Positions 27,390 through 38,017 of a stretch of DNA of 64,000 bases are shown here, in pieces (the stretch's first letter is position 1; every line of letters begins with the position of its first letter). The notes beneath the pieces were generated by a model, which worked only from the letters and a program-made list of their open reading frames with translations, searched no databases and had not been told where the DNA came from. The translations under genes and the position numbers were made by a program. The stretch comes from Pseudomonadota bacterium (GTDB lineage Bacteria; Pseudomonadota; Alphaproteobacteria; Rhizobiales; Beijerinckiaceae): assembly GCA_021813805.1 (NCBI GenBank), contig JAKAJL010000015.1:1-64000 (forward strand). Direction: 5' to 3'.

Positions 27390-28078
27390 GGGCTGTTGAA
27401 CGTCGTGGCGGGTTGTTTCGCCGGCAGCGCGTCCGGAGCTTTGAGATAGATCGGCCGCGCCGGCGCATTGTCGGGCGAGGCCGCGAGACCCAGGCGGGCG
27501 ACGGCCAAAATGTCCGGCGCCGGGGCGCCATGGACGACGGCGATGTCGCCGCCGGTCAAGGCCGCTTCCTCGCGCAGCAGGGCGGCGCCCGACCCGGCGG
27601 CGCGCACGCGGCCGCCGCCCAGCAGCCGGCAGGCGTCCTTCACCGCCAGAATGCGGGGCGAAGTGAGAATGCGGCCGCCCGGACCATAGGCGGAAAAATA
27701 GACACGGCCATGCCGCGCGTCGATCGCCGCCGCGACGATGCCATCGGCGTCCCCCGCCAGCAGCGGCGCGGCGAAAGCGGCCAGGGTCGAGACGCCGACC
27801 ACGTCGAGGCCGAGGGCGAGGGCGATCCCACGCGCGGCGGCGACGCCGATCCGAATGCCGGTGAAGGAGCCTGGCCCGACCGTCACGGCGACGCGATCAA
27901 GCGACGCGAATCCGCCCTGAACCTTCGCCATCAGTTTCTCGATCGCCGGCATCAGAGCTTCGGCGTGGCCTTTTTCCATGGCCATGGAGTCGAGCGCGAC
28001 CGGATCGCTCGCCCCCTCGTCGAGAACGCAAACGGAAACAGCCGGCAGAGCAGTGTCGATCGCAAGTATGCGCGTCAC
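27386..28078 (-). CDS. tsaB: tRNA threonylcarbamoyladenosine synthesis protein TsaB
   Basis: This scaffold partner of TsaD and TsaE in t6A37 formation has an ASKHA fold. It begins ILAIDTALPAVSVCV and contains the TsaB signature VTVGPGSFTGIRIGVAAARGIAL. It is 230 residues long with a GTG start. It overlaps rimI by four bases. Confidence 0.94.
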   Translation of the reverse strand: MTRILAIDTALPAVSVCVLDEGASDPVALDSMAMEKGHAEALMPAIEKLMAKVQGGFASLDRVAVTVGPGSFTGIRIGVAAARGIALALGLDVVGVSTLAAFAAPLLAGDADGIVAAAIDARHGRVYFSAYGPGGRILTSPRILAVKDACRLLGGGRVRAAGSGAALLREEAALTGGDIAVVHGAPAPDILAVARLGLAASPDNAPARPIYLKAPDALPAKQPATTFNSP

Positions 28079-28118
28079 GCCAGCCGTTTCCTCTCGCTCG
28101 CAAGGCCCATTCGAGACT

Positions 28119-28673
28119 TCAGATCTGCTCGACCGACTTCACTTCCGGGACGAAATGGCAGATCAGGTTCTGCACGCCACGCTTGAGCGTCGCCGTCGAG
28201 GAGGGGCAGCCCGAACAGGCGCCCTTCATCTTCAGATAGACCACGCCATCCTTGTAGCCGCGGAACACGATGTCGCCGCCGTCCCCCGCCACGGCGGGAC
28301 GGACGCGGGTCTCCAGCAGTTCCTTGACCTTGGACACGATTTCGGCGTCTTCCGGCTCGAAATATTCGTCCGCCGCGGCCTCGCCGCCGCCATTGGTCAG
28401 GATGGGCGCGCCGGAGGTGAAATGCTCCATGATCACGCCGAGAATGGCCGGCTTGAGATAAGTCCAGTCGCCCGACGACTTCGTCACCGAAATGAAATCG
28501 GGTCCGAAAAACACGCCGCTGATTTCGCCGATCCCGAAAATGGCGCTCGCCAGCGGCGAGGCTTCGGCCGCCTGCGCGCTCGGCATGTCGATGGGTCCCC
28601 CCTCGACAACGGCGACGCCGGGAATGAATTTCAACGTCGCGGGATTGGGCGTCGATTCAGTCTGAATGAACAT
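28119..28673 (-). CDS. NifU-family Fe-S cluster carrier (Nfu type)
   Basis: The 184-residue protein has an N-terminal Nfu_N domain (about 1-90, starting MFIQTESTPNPATLKF) and a C-terminal NifU domain with the cluster-binding CSGCPSS. It delivers Fe-S clusters to target proteins. It lies between trpS and tsaB on the minus strand, with a 40-base gap to tsaB. Confidence 0.94.
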   Translation of the reverse strand: MFIQTESTPNPATLKFIPGVAVVEGGPIDMPSAQAAEASPLASAIFGIGEISGVFFGPDFISVTKSSGDWTYLKPAILGVIMEHFTSGAPILTNGGGEAAADEYFEPEDAEIVSKVKELLETRVRPAVAGDGGDIVFRGYKDGVVYLKMKGACSGCPSSTATLKRGVQNLICHFVPEVKSVEQI

Positions 28674-28729
28674 TCATGCCTCCAAGATCGTCCGGTTCAA
28701 GGCCGGAGATGATTCCAATGGATAGATAA

Positions 28730-28754
28730 GCCTTTCGCCAAAAGAGTGAAAGGC
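28730..28754 (-). terminator. weak terminator-like hairpin after trpS
   Basis: GCCTTTC and GAAAGGC form a 7-bp stem with an 11-base loop about 20 bases after the trpS stop. It is followed on the minus strand by TTATCTATCC, so the U tract is poor. Confidence 0.35.
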
Positions 28755-28774
28755 CGAACCAAACCGCTCGCCGC

Positions 28775-29809
28775 TTAGCGAATGAAACCGACAATATCCT
28801 TGACCTGGGACATGTTCGGCTCCGCTATGGCGCGCGCGCGCCGCGCCCCGTCGCGCAGGACGGAATCGATGAAAGCCGGGTCGGCTTCAAGCCGCCGCAT
28901 TTCGGCGCCGATCGGCGCGAGCCGCGTCACCGCGAGGTCGATCAGGGCCTGTTTGAAGGTTGAGAATTGCGCCCCGCCGAACTGCTGAAGCACGGCGTCC
29001 TGCGTCGTATCGTTCAGGGCGGCGAAAATGCCGACCAGATTTTCGGCCTCGGGACGCCCGCTCAGGCCGTCCTTATCCGTCGGCAAAGGCTCTGGATCGG
29101 TCTTGGCCTTGCGCACTTTCTGCGCGATCGCGTCGGCGTCGTCGGAGAGATTGATGCGCGAAAATTCCGACGCGTCGGATTTCGACATTTTCTTCGTCCC
29201 GTCGCGCAGGCTCATCACCCGCGCCGCCGGCCCCTGGATCAACGGCGCCGGCAAGGGGAAAAAGCCGTCCCCGTGGCCGTTGGCGGCGATGGATTCAGCG
29301 AAATCGTTGTTGAATTTCTGCGCGATGTCGCGCGCCAGCTCGATATGCTGCTTCTGATCCTCGCCGACCGGCACATGGGTCGCCTTGTAAAGCAGGATGT
29401 CGGCCGCCATCAGGGTCGGATAGGCGAACAGGCCGATCGAGGCGTTCTCGCGATCCTTCCCGGCCTTCTCCTTGAACTGGGTCATGCGGTTGAGCCAGCC
29501 GATGCGCGCGACGCAATTGAAGACCCAGGCCAGCTCCGCATGTTCGGCGATCTGACTTTGGTTGAAAATGATGTTCTTCGCCGGATCGACCCCGGAGGCG
29601 ATATAGGCGGCGGCGATCCTGCGAATCGCCTGGCGCAGCTCTTTCGGGTCCTGCGGCACGGTGATCGCATGCAGGTCGACAACGCAGAACAGGCACTCGT
29701 GCGTCTTTTGCAGCGCGACGAATTTGACGATGGCGCCGAGATAATTGCCGAGATGAAGATTTCCGGTCGGCTGGATTCCGGAAAAGACGCGTTCGGGAAA
29801 GGAGGTCAT
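28775..29809 (-). CDS. trpS: tryptophan--tRNA ligase
   Basis: This class I synthetase charges tRNA-Trp. HIGH-like [10 protein letters not shown] and KMSKS are both present. It is 344 residues long, the normal bacterial size. It stands between hslU and the nfu gene. Confidence 0.97.
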   Translation of the reverse strand: MTSFPERVFSGIQPTGNLHLGNYLGAIVKFVALQKTHECLFCVVDLHAITVPQDPKELRQAIRRIAAAYIASGVDPAKNIIFNQSQIAEHAELAWVFNCVARIGWLNRMTQFKEKAGKDRENASIGLFAYPTLMAADILLYKATHVPVGEDQKQHIELARDIAQKFNNDFAESIAANGHGDGFFPLPAPLIQGPAARVMSLRDGTKKMSKSDASEFSRINLSDDADAIAQKVRKAKTDPEPLPTDKDGLSGRPEAENLVGIFAALNDTTQDAVLQQFGGAQFSTFKQALIDLAVTRLAPIGAEMRRLEADPAFIDSVLRDGARRARAIAEPNMSQVKDIVGFIR

Positions 29810-29902
29810 CGCGATCCGCCAGGGAGAAAATTCGATCGTCTTATGGCCGCGCCCGAATTTCCTGGCAAGGGCGCCCGAAAAATCATTGGTTGGCGGCGAT
29901 CG

Positions 29903-31204
29903 TCACAGGATGAAGCGGCTCAGATCGACATTGCGCGACAATTCTCCGACGCGCGCCTCGACATAGGGGCCGTCGACCGTCACCACCTCGCCGGAATGTT
30001 CGCCAGCCGAAAAGCTGACGTCGTCCAACACCCGCTCCATCACCGTCTGCAAGCGCCGCGCGCCGATGTTCTCGACGCTCGCATTCACCTGAACCGCGAC
30101 CCGCGCGATGGTTTCGATGGCGTCCGGCGTGAATTCCAGCGCGACGCCCTCCGTCGCCAGCAGGGCGCGATATTGCTTGGTCAGGCTGGCCTCGGGCTGG
30201 GTCAGGATGCGCTTGAAATCCTCCTCGTCCAGCGAGGACAATTCGACGCGGATCGGGAGGCGGCCCTGCAATTCGGGAAGAAGGTCGGACGGCTTGGCGA
30301 CGTGGAAGGCGCCCGAGGCGATGAACAATATATGGTCCGTCTTCACCGCGCCATGCTTGGTCGCCACCGTCGTGCCCTCGATCAGGGGCAGCAGGTCGCG
30401 CTGCACCCCCTCGCGCGACACGTCGCCGGCGCGGCCATCGCGCGCGCAGATCTTGTCGATCTCGTCGAGGAAGACGATGCCGTTGTTTTCGACCTCGCGG
30501 ATGGCTAGGCGCACGATTTCATCCTGGTCGAGCAGCTTTTCGCTCTCTTCCGCCTCCAGCGGTTCGCGCGCGTCCCTGACCATGAGTTTCTGGCTCTTGG
30601 CGCGGCTGGCCTTGCCGAAAATATCGCCCAGAGAAATCGCGCCGATCGACGCCCCCGGCATGTTGGGAAGCTCGAACATCGGCATCGACGACGAGGAAGG
30701 AGACGCGATCTCCACCTCGATCTCCTTGTCTTCCATCTCGCCCGCCCGCAATTTGCGGCGGAAGGCGTCGCGCGTGGCCGCGCTGGCGTTGGCGCCGACG
30801 AGGGCGGTCACGATCCGGTCTTCGGCCGCCAGTTGCGCCCGCGCGGAAACGTCCTTGCGTTTCGTCTCCTTGACCAGAGCGATGCCTATTTCGATCAGGT
30901 CGCGCACGATCTGCTCGACATCCCGGCCGACGTAGCCGACTTCGGTGAATTTGGTCGCCTCGACCTTGAGGAAGGGCGCGTTGGCCAGACGGGCGAGGCG
31001 GCGGGCGATCTCGGTCTTGCCGCAACCGGTCGGCCCGATCATCAGGATGTTCTTGGGCAGAACCTCCTCGCGCATCGCGCCTTCGAGACGCAGCCGCCGC
31101 CAGCGGTTGCGCAGGGCGATCGCCACCGCCCTTTTGGCGTCCTTCTGGCCGATGATGAAGCGGTCGAGTTCCGAAACGATTTCCCGTGGAGAGAGGTCTG
31201 TCAT
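29903..31204 (-). CDS. hslU: ATP-dependent protease ATPase subunit HslU
   Basis: This AAA+ unfoldase of the HslUV protease has Walker [15 protein letters not shown], Walker [12 protein letters not shown], and the C-terminal LSRFIL tail that inserts into HslV. It is 433 residues long. It follows hslV after 26 bases, the usual gene order. Confidence 0.97.
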   Translation of the reverse strand: MTDLSPREIVSELDRFIIGQKDAKRAVAIALRNRWRRLRLEGAMREEVLPKNILMIGPTGCGKTEIARRLARLANAPFLKVEATKFTEVGYVGRDVEQIVRDLIEIGIALVKETKRKDVSARAQLAAEDRIVTALVGANASAATRDAFRRKLRAGEMEDKEIEVEIASPSSSSMPMFELPNMPGASIGAISLGDIFGKASRAKSQKLMVRDAREPLEAEESEKLLDQDEIVRLAIREVENNGIVFLDEIDKICARDGRAGDVSREGVQRDLLPLIEGTTVATKHGAVKTDHILFIASGAFHVAKPSDLLPELQGRLPIRVELSSLDEEDFKRILTQPEASLTKQYRALLATEGVALEFTPDAIETIARVAVQVNASVENIGARRLQTVMERVLDDVSFSAGEHSGEVVTVDGPYVEARVGELSRNVDLSRFIL

Positions 31205-31230
31205 GGGCAGGGCCTGGAATTTCGCTGATC

Positions 31231-31800
31231 TCAGAGCGAGTCGATGGTTTCGACGACAATATTGGAATTGGTGTAGACGCAGATGTCCGCTGCGATCCGG
31301 AGCGCGCGCCGGGCGATGGTCTCGGCGTCGAGATCCGTGTCGATCAGGGCGCGCGCGGCGGCGAGCGCATAATTGCCGCCCGAGCCTATGCCCATGACCA
31401 CGCCCTCCGCCGAGGGCTCGGGCTCGAGCACGTCGCCCGTGCCGGTGAGAACGAGGGCGGCGTTTTTGTCGGCCACCAGCATCATGGCCTCCAACCGGCG
31501 CAGATAGCGGTCGGTGCGCCAGTCCTTGGCGAGTTCGACGCAGGCGCGCAGAAGCTGGCCGGAATATTGCTCCAGCTTGGCTTCAAGACGTTCGCTGAGG
31601 GTGAAGGCGTCGGCGGTCGCGCCGGCGAAGCCGATGATGACCTCGCCCTTGCCAAGCCGGCGCACCTTGCGGGCGTTGCCCTTGATGATGGTCTGGCCGA
31701 GGCTCACCTGTCCGTCCCCGGCGATCACCGTCTTGCCGCCCTTGCGCACCAGCACGATGGTGGTGGCGTGCATCGAGGGCGCGCCCAATTGGTCCGTCAT
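31231..31800 (-). CDS. hslV: ATP-dependent protease peptidase subunit HslV
   Basis: This threonine protease makes the proteolytic core of HslUV. The propeptide [12 protein letters not shown] precedes the active threonine in [25 protein letters not shown] and [11 protein letters not shown] follow. It is 189 residues long from the ATG at 31800. It is divergent from hisB across about 190 bases. Confidence 0.95.
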   Translation of the reverse strand: MTDQLGAPSMHATTIVLVRKGGKTVIAGDGQVSLGQTIIKGNARKVRRLGKGEVIIGFAGATADAFTLSERLEAKLEQYSGQLLRACVELAKDWRTDRYLRRLEAMMLVADKNAALVLTGTGDVLEPEPSAEGVVMGIGSGGNYALAAARALIDTDLDAETIARRALRIAADICVYTNSNIVVETIDSL

Positions 31801-31991
31801 GACTGAAACAACCCGAAATGTTCCGTCGCGATCGACGGGCAGACCGCATCTATGGCCTGCCTGTGGCAATGACAAGCCTTTTGCGGTTAGAGTGGCGCAG
31901 CGAAGCGCCATTTGCTATGAGCCGTGGCGTTCGGCGGGCGGTGTCGGAATTTTTCGGCGGACGAGCCGCCTATGCCAGTATGGAACAGCAG

Positions 31992-32582
31992 ATGACGCGA
32001 CAGGCGGAGCTCAAACGCACGACCAAAGAGACGGATATTTCGGTCAGGCTGACGATCGACGGCGGCGGCGCGAGCAAGATTTCGACGGGTATCGGCTTTT
32101 TCGATCACATGCTCGACCAGTTGGCGCGCCATTCGCTGATGGACATCGAAATCGCCGCCAAGGGCGACCTGCACATCGACCAGCACCACACGGTGGAGGA
32201 TGTCGGGATCGCTCTGGGCCAGGCCCTGAAGCGCGCGGCGGGCGACTTTCGCGGCATCGTGCGCTATGCCGCCGCCTATGCGCCGATGGATGAAACCCTG
32301 ACCCGCGTCGCGATCGACGTGTCCGGCCGGCCGTTCCTGGTGTTCCGCACTGAAATACCCCAGGCGAAGATCGGCGCGTTCGACACCGAACTTGTGCGCG
32401 AGTTCTTTCAGGCTTTCGCCCAGCATGCGGCGATCACTTTGCATATCGAGACGCTGTATGGCGGGAACAGCCACCATATTGTCGAATCCTGCTTCAAGGG
32501 CGTGGCGCGGGCGCTCGGCGCGGCGCTGGCGATCGACCCGCGGCAGAAGGAGCGCATTCCCTCCACCAAGGGAATGCTGTGA
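31992..32582 (+). CDS. hisB: imidazoleglycerol-phosphate dehydratase
   Basis: This is the histidine pathway dehydratase. The metal-binding histidine motifs [20 protein letters not shown] and [10 protein letters not shown] are present, in 196 residues. The ATG at 31992 has GGAA six bases upstream. An ATG at 31980 is an alternative. It is first in a hisB-DUF2628-hisH-hisA-hisF-hisE run. Confidence 0.95.
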   Translation: MTRQAELKRTTKETDISVRLTIDGGGASKISTGIGFFDHMLDQLARHSLMDIEIAAKGDLHIDQHHTVEDVGIALGQALKRAAGDFRGIVRYAAAYAPMDETLTRVAIDVSGRPFLVFRTEIPQAKIGAFDTELVREFFQAFAQHAAITLHIETLYGGNSHHIVESCFKGVARALGAALAIDPRQKERIPSTKGML

Positions 32583-32599
32583 CGCTGCGAGGAAGCGCT

Positions 32600-33079
32600 A
32601 TGAATCTTTACGGGGTTTTCCTTCCGGCCGGCGAGGGCTCCGGCGAATCCCTGGAACGCGCGGCCTTCGTTAAGCAGGGCTTTTCGCACGAGGCCTTTTG
32701 GCTGACGCCGCTCTGGACGGCGCGCAAGGGGTTGTGGGCCGCGCTCGGATTCTGGATCGTCTGGGTCGCTGCCGTGACGGGGCTCGCATTGGCTTTCCGC
32801 CTTGACGGTCCGGTGGCCGGCCTGATCTATCTGGTCGGCGCCTTGGCTTTCGGCCTTGAGGGCGACCGGTTGGAGCAATCCCAACTCACGAAATACGGTT
32901 TCGCGTTACAGGCTTTTGCGCTGGGCGATACGGCGCGCGAGGCGGAACAGGTTTTTTTTGAGGGACCCGCCAAGGACCTTGCTCCTCCTCCGCCGCCGCC
33001 CGAACCGCTCGAAGAGCCGGCGCCGCCGCCACAGGCCGGGACGATCGACCTTCTGGGCCTTTTCCATCCGGAGAATTGA
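32600..33079 (+). CDS. DUF2628 membrane protein in the his operon
   Basis: The 159-residue protein has a GF-HEAFW motif typical of DUF2628, two or three hydrophobic segments (about 50-67 and 74-90) and a proline-rich tail. The domain is conserved between hisB and hisH in Hyphomicrobiales, but no function is established. The ATG at 32600 has GAGGAA upstream. Confidence 0.85.
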   Translation: MNLYGVFLPAGEGSGESLERAAFVKQGFSHEAFWLTPLWTARKGLWAALGFWIVWVAAVTGLALAFRLDGPVAGLIYLVGALAFGLEGDRLEQSQLTKYGFALQAFALGDTAREAEQVFFEGPAKDLAPPPPPPEPLEEPAPPPQAGTIDLLGLFHPEN

Positions 33080-33083
33080 CGAA

Positions 33084-33734
33084 GTGAACGTCGCGATCAT
33101 CGATTACGGCTCCGGCAACCTGCATTCGGCGGCCAAGGCCTTCGAGCGCGCCGCCCGCGACAGCGGCCTCGCGGCCTCGATCCAGGTCACCTCCGACCCG
33201 GACGCCGTCTCGCGCGCGGATCGCATCGTCCTGCCTGGCGTCGGCGCCTTTCCCGATTGCCGGGCCGGCCTGCTCGCCATCGACGGCATGGTCGAGGCGC
33301 TCGAAGAGGGCGTGCGCGACAAGGGAAAGCCTTTCCTCGGCATCTGCGTCGGGATGCAATTATTGGCCGAGCGTGGGCTGGAACATCACGAAACGCCTGG
33401 CCTCGGCTGGATCAAGGGGACGGTCGCGGCCATAAGGCCCGGCGATCCGGCGCTGAAAATCCCCCATATGGGCTGGAACGACCTCGCTCTTCGCCGTCCC
33501 CATCCGGTGTTCGACGGCCTCGCCACCGGGGAAAACGGCCAGAACGCCTACTTCGTCCATTCCTTCCATCTCGTCGCCTCCGACGCTCGGGACGTGATCG
33601 CCGCCACCGACTACGGCGAGGCGCTGACGGCGGCCGTGGGGCGCGACACGATCGTCGGCGTGCAGTTTCATCCCGAAAAGAGCCAGACCTTCGGCCTGCG
33701 GCTGATTTCCAATTTCCTGAGGTGGACTCCGTGA
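33084..33734 (+). CDS. hisH: imidazole glycerol phosphate synthase glutaminase subunit
   Basis: This class I glutamine amidotransferase feeds ammonia to HisF. The nucleophile is in [11 protein letters not shown], and His and Glu in VQFHPEKS. It is 216 residues long. The start is GTG (33084). Its TGA overlaps the hisA GTG start (GTGA). Confidence 0.96.
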   Translation: MNVAIIDYGSGNLHSAAKAFERAARDSGLAASIQVTSDPDAVSRADRIVLPGVGAFPDCRAGLLAIDGMVEALEEGVRDKGKPFLGICVGMQLLAERGLEHHETPGLGWIKGTVAAIRPGDPALKIPHMGWNDLALRRPHPVFDGLATGENGQNAYFVHSFHLVASDARDVIAATDYGEALTAAVGRDTIVGVQFHPEKSQTFGLRLISNFLRWTP

Positions 33735-34471
33735 TCCTGTTTCCCGCAATCGATCTCAAGGGTGGGCAATGCGTCCGGCTGGTCCATGGCGACATGGCGC
33801 TCGCCACGGTCTTCAATGACGATCCCACCGCCCAGGCGCTGACCTTCGAGCGCCAGGGTTTTGAATATCTCCATGTCGTAGATCTCGACGGGGCCTTCGC
33901 CGGCAAGCCGATGAACGCCCAGGCCGTCGAGAAGGTTCTGGCGGCCGTGACAAAAATGCCGGTCCAGCTCGGCGGCGGCATCCGCGACATGCGCACGATC
34001 GACGGCTGGCTCGATAAGGGAATCGCACGGGTCATCATCGGCACGGCCGCCGTGCGCGATCCGGCTCTGGTGCGCGAGGCCGCCCGCCGCCACCCGGGCA
34101 AGATCGCCATCGGCGTCGACGCCCGCGACGGCCTCGTCGCGGTCGACGGCTGGGCCAAATCCTCCCAGCTGACCGCGGTCGAACTGGGCAAGAGATTCGA
34201 GGACGCCGGCGTCGCCGCCATCATTTATACCGACATTTCCCGCGACGGCGTGCTGAAGGGCCTGAACATCGAGGCGACGCTCGCTCTGGCGAACAGCCTG
34301 GCCATTCCGGTGATTGCATCGGGGGGCCTCGCCTCGATCGTCGACATCGAGCGGTTGCTGGAGCCCGACTGCGCGCGGCTCGCCGGGGCCATCACCGGCC
34401 GGGCGCTTTACGACGGCCGGCTCGACCCCGAACAGGCCCTGAAACTCATCAAATCGAAACGCGCCGCCTGA
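33731..34471 (+). CDS. hisA: ProFAR isomerase
   Basis: This TIM-barrel isomerase has catalytic aspartates in [14 protein letters not shown] and YTDISRDG and phosphate loops VQLGGGIRD and ASGGLAS. It is 246 residues long. It begins with GTG coupled to hisH by a four-base overlap. Confidence 0.96.
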   Translation: MILFPAIDLKGGQCVRLVHGDMALATVFNDDPTAQALTFERQGFEYLHVVDLDGAFAGKPMNAQAVEKVLAAVTKMPVQLGGGIRDMRTIDGWLDKGIARVIIGTAAVRDPALVREAARRHPGKIAIGVDARDGLVAVDGWAKSSQLTAVELGKRFEDAGVAAIIYTDISRDGVLKGLNIEATLALANSLAIPVIASGGLASIVDIERLLEPDCARLAGAITGRALYDGRLDPEQALKLIKSKRAA

Positions 34472-34484
34472 GGGGGAGGGTTTC

Positions 34485-35267
34485 TTGCTCAAGACTCGCG
34501 TCATTCCCTGTCTCGACGTCAAGGACGGCCGGGTGGTCAAGGGCGTCAATTTCGTTAATCTGCGCGACGCCGGCGATCCGGTGCAATGCGCCATCGCCTA
34601 TGACGCCGCCGGCGCCGACGAATTGTGCTTTCTCGACATCACCGCCAGCCATGAGGAGCGCAATCTCCTGTTCGACGTGGTGCGCAGGACGGCGGAAGCC
34701 TGTTTCATGCCGCTGACCGTCGGCGGCGGCGTGCGCACGCTCGACGACATCCGCAACCTGCTGCTCGCCGGCGCCGACAAGGCATCGATCATGACCGCCG
34801 CCGTCCACGACCGCGATTTCGTGCGCCGCGGGGCGGAGAAATTCGGCAGCCAGTGCATCGTCGTCGCTATCGACGCCAAGGCGGTCGCGCCCGGCCGCTG
34901 GGAGGTCTTCACCCATGGCGGGCGAAGGCCGACCGGCATCGACGCGGTCGAATACGCCAAAGAGGTCGTCGCTCTGGGCGCGGGCGAAATCCTGCTGACC
35001 TCGATGGATCGCGACGGCGCCAAGTCTGGCTTCGATATCGACCTGACGCGGGCGGTCTCCGACGCCGTCTCGGTTCCGGTCATCGCTTCGGGCGGGGTGG
35101 GAACGCTCGAACATCTGGTCGAGGGCGTGCGCGACGGCGGCGCCAGCGCCGTTCTGGCCGCCTCGATCTTTCATTTCGGCGAATATTCGATCGGCGAGGC
35201 CAAGGCCTATATGGCGAAAGCCGGCCTGCCGATGCGGCTCGACCCCCCGGACGTCCAGGCGCGGTAA
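34485..35267 (+). CDS. hisF: imidazole glycerol phosphate synthase cyclase subunit
   Basis: This cyclase partner of HisH has catalytic Asp in [13 protein letters not shown] and [10 protein letters not shown], and loops GGGVRTLDD and ASGGVGT. It is 260 residues long. It begins with TTG after a strong AGGGGGAGGG site. It sits 13 bases after hisA. Confidence 0.97.
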   Translation: MLKTRVIPCLDVKDGRVVKGVNFVNLRDAGDPVQCAIAYDAAGADELCFLDITASHEERNLLFDVVRRTAEACFMPLTVGGGVRTLDDIRNLLLAGADKASIMTAAVHDRDFVRRGAEKFGSQCIVVAIDAKAVAPGRWEVFTHGGRRPTGIDAVEYAKEVVALGAGEILLTSMDRDGAKSGFDIDLTRAVSDAVSVPVIASGGVGTLEHLVEGVRDGGASAVLAASIFHFGEYSIGEAKAYMAKAGLPMRLDPPDVQAR

Positions 35268-35271
35268 AAAA

Positions 35272-35595
35272 ATGACGGAAACCTTCACGCTTCACGATCT
35301 CGCGGCCCTGATCGCGCAGCGCGCGCAGGCGACGGCCGACCAGTCCTATACCAAGAGCCTGCTGGTTTCGGGGACCGGCAGAATCGCGAAAAAATTCGGC
35401 GAAGAGGCCGTCGAGGCGGTCGTGGCGGCGGTCCAGAAAGACCGGAACGCCCTGAAACTGGAGGCCGCCGACGTTCTTTATCACCTATTGGTCTTGCTTC
35501 AAGACGGCGGCGTTTCGTTGCAGGATGTGATCGATGAACTGGCTTGGCGCACCCGCCAGTCGGGCCATCAGGAAAAGGCGTCGCGAACGAGCTAG
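35272..35595 (+). CDS. hisE: phosphoribosyl-ATP pyrophosphatase
   Basis: This second-step enzyme of histidine synthesis is a MazG-like all-alpha protein of 107 residues. Signatures are [14 protein letters not shown] and [13 protein letters not shown]. It follows hisF by four bases. Confidence 0.95.
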   Translation: MTETFTLHDLAALIAQRAQATADQSYTKSLLVSGTGRIAKKFGEEAVEAVVAAVQKDRNALKLEAADVLYHLLVLLQDGGVSLQDVIDELAWRTRQSGHQEKASRTS

Positions 35596-35645
35596 GGCGC
35601 CCATTGGCCCTGAAAGGGGACTCGGAGGCGTTCTTGGAGGCGTTC

Positions 35646-36638
35646 GTGACTGAAAACGGCGGCCAGATCGACGGCAAGTCTCTTTCCAGCGAAATCGCCG
35701 GCCCCAAGCTTTCTCCCTATCGTCATTTCTCCAGGGATGAATGGGCCAAGCTGCGCGCCGACACGCCTCTGACGCTGACCGTCGAAGACCTCAAGCGTTT
35801 GCAGTCGCTCAACGATCCGATCTCGCTCGAGGAAGTAATCGCCATCTACCTGCCGCTGTCGCGCCTGCTGGCGCTTTACGTCGCCGCGACGCAGGGCCTG
35901 TTCAAGGCGACGCAGCGTTTTCTCGGGGCCGACGATGGCAAGGTCCCTTATATCATCGGCGTCGCGGGTTCCGTTGCGGTGGGCAAGTCGACGACGGCGC
36001 GCGTGCTCCAGGCCCTGCTGTCACGCTGGCCCAACACGCCGAAAGTCGACCTGCTCACGACCGACGGGTTCCTCCTGCCCAATGCGCAGCTGGAGCGGCT
36101 CGACCTGATGGAGCGCAAGGGCTTTCCCGAAAGCTACGACACCAACAAGCTTCTGCGCTTCCTGTCCGACGTCAAGGCCGGCCGAAGCCGTGTCGAGGCG
36201 CCGATCTATTCGCACCTGACCTATGACGTGGTGCCGGATCAGAAGGTCAGCGTCGACCGGCCAGACATCTTGATCGTGGAAGGCGTGAACGTGCTCCTGC
36301 CGAGCCGCCTGCCGCGCGACGGCAAGGAGACGCCCTTCATCTCGGATTTCTTCGATTTTTCGGTCTATCTCGACGCCGACGAAGACCAGTTGGAAACATG
36401 GTACGTCGCTCGCTTCATGCGGCTGCGCTCGACCGCCTTCCGCGATCCCCGGTCCTATTTCAGAAAATATGCCGATCTCTCGGACGAGGAGGCCGAGGCG
36501 ACGGCGCGGAGCATCTGGAAGCGCATCAATCTTCGCAATCTGCACGAAAATATTCTGCCGACGCGCGCCCGCGCCAGCCTGATCCTGACCAAGGACGCCA
36601 GCCACCGCATCGAAACGGTGGCGCTGCGCAAATTGTAA
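35646..36638 (+). CDS. coaA: type I pantothenate kinase
   Basis: The first step of coenzyme A synthesis. The P-loop is [15 protein letters not shown], followed by [11 protein letters not shown] and [14 protein letters not shown] at 35646 is chosen: GGAGG lies five bases upstream and it gives 330 residues, close to family size. A 12-base near-repeat doubles this ribosome site (GGAGG at 35624 and 35636). It is adjacent to hisE, a conserved order. Confidence 0.94.
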   Translation: MTENGGQIDGKSLSSEIAGPKLSPYRHFSRDEWAKLRADTPLTLTVEDLKRLQSLNDPISLEEVIAIYLPLSRLLALYVAATQGLFKATQRFLGADDGKVPYIIGVAGSVAVGKSTTARVLQALLSRWPNTPKVDLLTTDGFLLPNAQLERLDLMERKGFPESYDTNKLLRFLSDVKAGRSRVEAPIYSHLTYDVVPDQKVSVDRPDILIVEGVNVLLPSRLPRDGKETPFISDFFDFSVYLDADEDQLETWYVARFMRLRSTAFRDPRSYFRKYADLSDEEAEATARSIWKRINLRNLHENILPTRARASLILTKDASHRIETVALRKL

Positions 36639-36640
36639 GG

Positions 36641-37012
36641 CTAGCCGATGGTCTGAAATATAGACTGTTTTTCCAGAACGCCGAGAATCCGACGCAGTTC
36701 GGCGCCGCGTTTGAGAATCAGCCCGGTCTGGGCGACCACCATATAGGCGCCCTGTTTGCGCGCCGATTTCGGCTCCTTGACGATCCGGTAAAAGGCGGCC
36801 TCGCCGCTGCGCCGGAAGATCGAGAAAATCGCGCGCTGGGTCGAGAAATCGAGCGCGTAATCACGCCAAATTCCCTGGGCGACCATCCGTCCGTAAATAT
36901 CGAAAATCGCTTGCAGCTCCTGGCGGTCGAAGCCGACGACCGCGTGAAGAAGCCCGCCGGGGGGCGGCGGACGAAAGGGATGGAGGGTCGCTTCGGACGG
37001 ATTTTCGCTCAA
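36641..37012 (-). CDS. DUF2794 protein
   Basis: The 123-residue protein has the DUF2794 core: ELQAIFDIYGRMVAQGIWRDYALDF, then SIFRRSGEAAFYRIVKEPKSARKQGAY. It is conserved in alphaproteobacteria, with no known role. TTG at 37012 is preferred: AAAGG lies about seven bases upstream and it fits the family's size. An ATG at 37201 would add a stretch with no family character. It is convergent with coaA, stops three bases apart. Confidence 0.8.
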   Translation of the reverse strand: MSENPSEATLHPFRPPPPGGLLHAVVGFDRQELQAIFDIYGRMVAQGIWRDYALDFSTQRAIFSIFRRSGEAAFYRIVKEPKSARKQGAYMVVAQTGLILKRGAELRRILGVLEKQSIFQTIG

Positions 37013-37313
37013 GAACAGGCCTTTGCGCGGAAGAATCGCTTGATGATGATCCGTTTCTTGTCGAAGGGCAAGGGCGTGGCAAATGGCGCGCGAACCCCAC
37101 GCTTGCCAGAAATGCCCATATCGCTCAAACGGCCCTTCGCCGGAGCCGGTATCAGGCGGATGCCCGCTGACCCCAAAAACTCTTCTGTCGCAATGACGCA
37201 AGTCATTACGGGAAAGAGCGGATGATTGTTAAATTAAAATTTCGGATTGGCCGGCGATCCGTTCATCTCGCAAGCCGGAATCGTTTTTTGCCGGATGAGA
37301 CGAGTGAAACGCG
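37013..37313. other. intergenic region with AT-rich promoter-like block
   Basis: About 300 bases between the DUF2794 gene and a divergent hydrolase gene. An AT-rich stretch (TTGTTAAATTAAAAT, about 37227-37242) is likely to hold a promoter. No conserved RNA or extra gene was recognised. Confidence 0.4.
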
Positions 37314-38015
37314 ATGACAAGGCATGGATATCGAGAACGCGGGGGCGCTATGGGACGCGTCGTCGAGGCGCGCGTGCCGCCCATCGGACTTGCGGGAACC
37401 TTGAGCATCCCTGACAACGCGCAAGGATTGATCGTCTTTGTCCATGGCAGCGGCTCCAGCCGCTTAAGCCCCCGCAACATGAAAGTGGCCGACGGCCTCG
37501 GCGCCAATGGCTTTGCGACGCTGCTGTTCGATCTCTTGACCCTGGATGAGGAAGACGACCGAGCCAACGTGTTCGACATCGACCTCCTGGCGACGCGTTT
37601 GGTCGACGCCGTCGAATGGCTTGGGCGGGAGCCCTTGACCGCGGGACTTCGTTGCGGCTTGTTCGGGGCCAGCACGGGCGCCGCGGCGGCGCTGGTGGCG
37701 GCCGCCCGTCTCGGCGAGCGGATTCAAGCGATCGTCTCGCGCGGCGGACGGCCGGACCTTGCGGGCCGCGCCCTCGACCAGATCCGCATTCCGACTTTGC
37801 TGATCGTGGGAGGCGCCGACTTCGGCGTCATTGAACTCAATGAGCAGGCGCTCGCGCGGCTCCGCGGGCCTAAAGCATTGGAGATCGTTCCTGGCGCCAC
37901 TCATCTATTCCCCGAGCCGGGCGCGCTCGACGCTGTTATCGATCACGCCGTTCGGTGGTTTACGCTTTATCTTGGAGGACCAGCGCCCGCCGTTCGTCCC
38001 GCTGAGCAAGACTGA
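37314..38015 (+). CDS. alpha/beta hydrolase (dienelactone-hydrolase-like)
   Basis: The 233-residue protein has an oxyanion motif FVHGSGSS, nucleophile elbow GLFGASTGAAAA with the active serine, and a late GATHLFPEPGA with the likely catalytic histidine. The family hydrolyses esters or acts on unknown small substrates. An ATG at 37350 is an alternative start. It is convergent with trpF. Confidence 0.85.
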   Translation: MTRHGYRERGGAMGRVVEARVPPIGLAGTLSIPDNAQGLIVFVHGSGSSRLSPRNMKVADGLGANGFATLLFDLLTLDEEDDRANVFDIDLLATRLVDAVEWLGREPLTAGLRCGLFGASTGAAAALVAAARLGERIQAIVSRGGRPDLAGRALDQIRIPTLLIVGGADFGVIELNEQALARLRGPKALEIVPGATHLFPEPGALDAVIDHAVRWFTLYLGGPAPAVRPAEQD

Positions 38016-38017
38016 TA

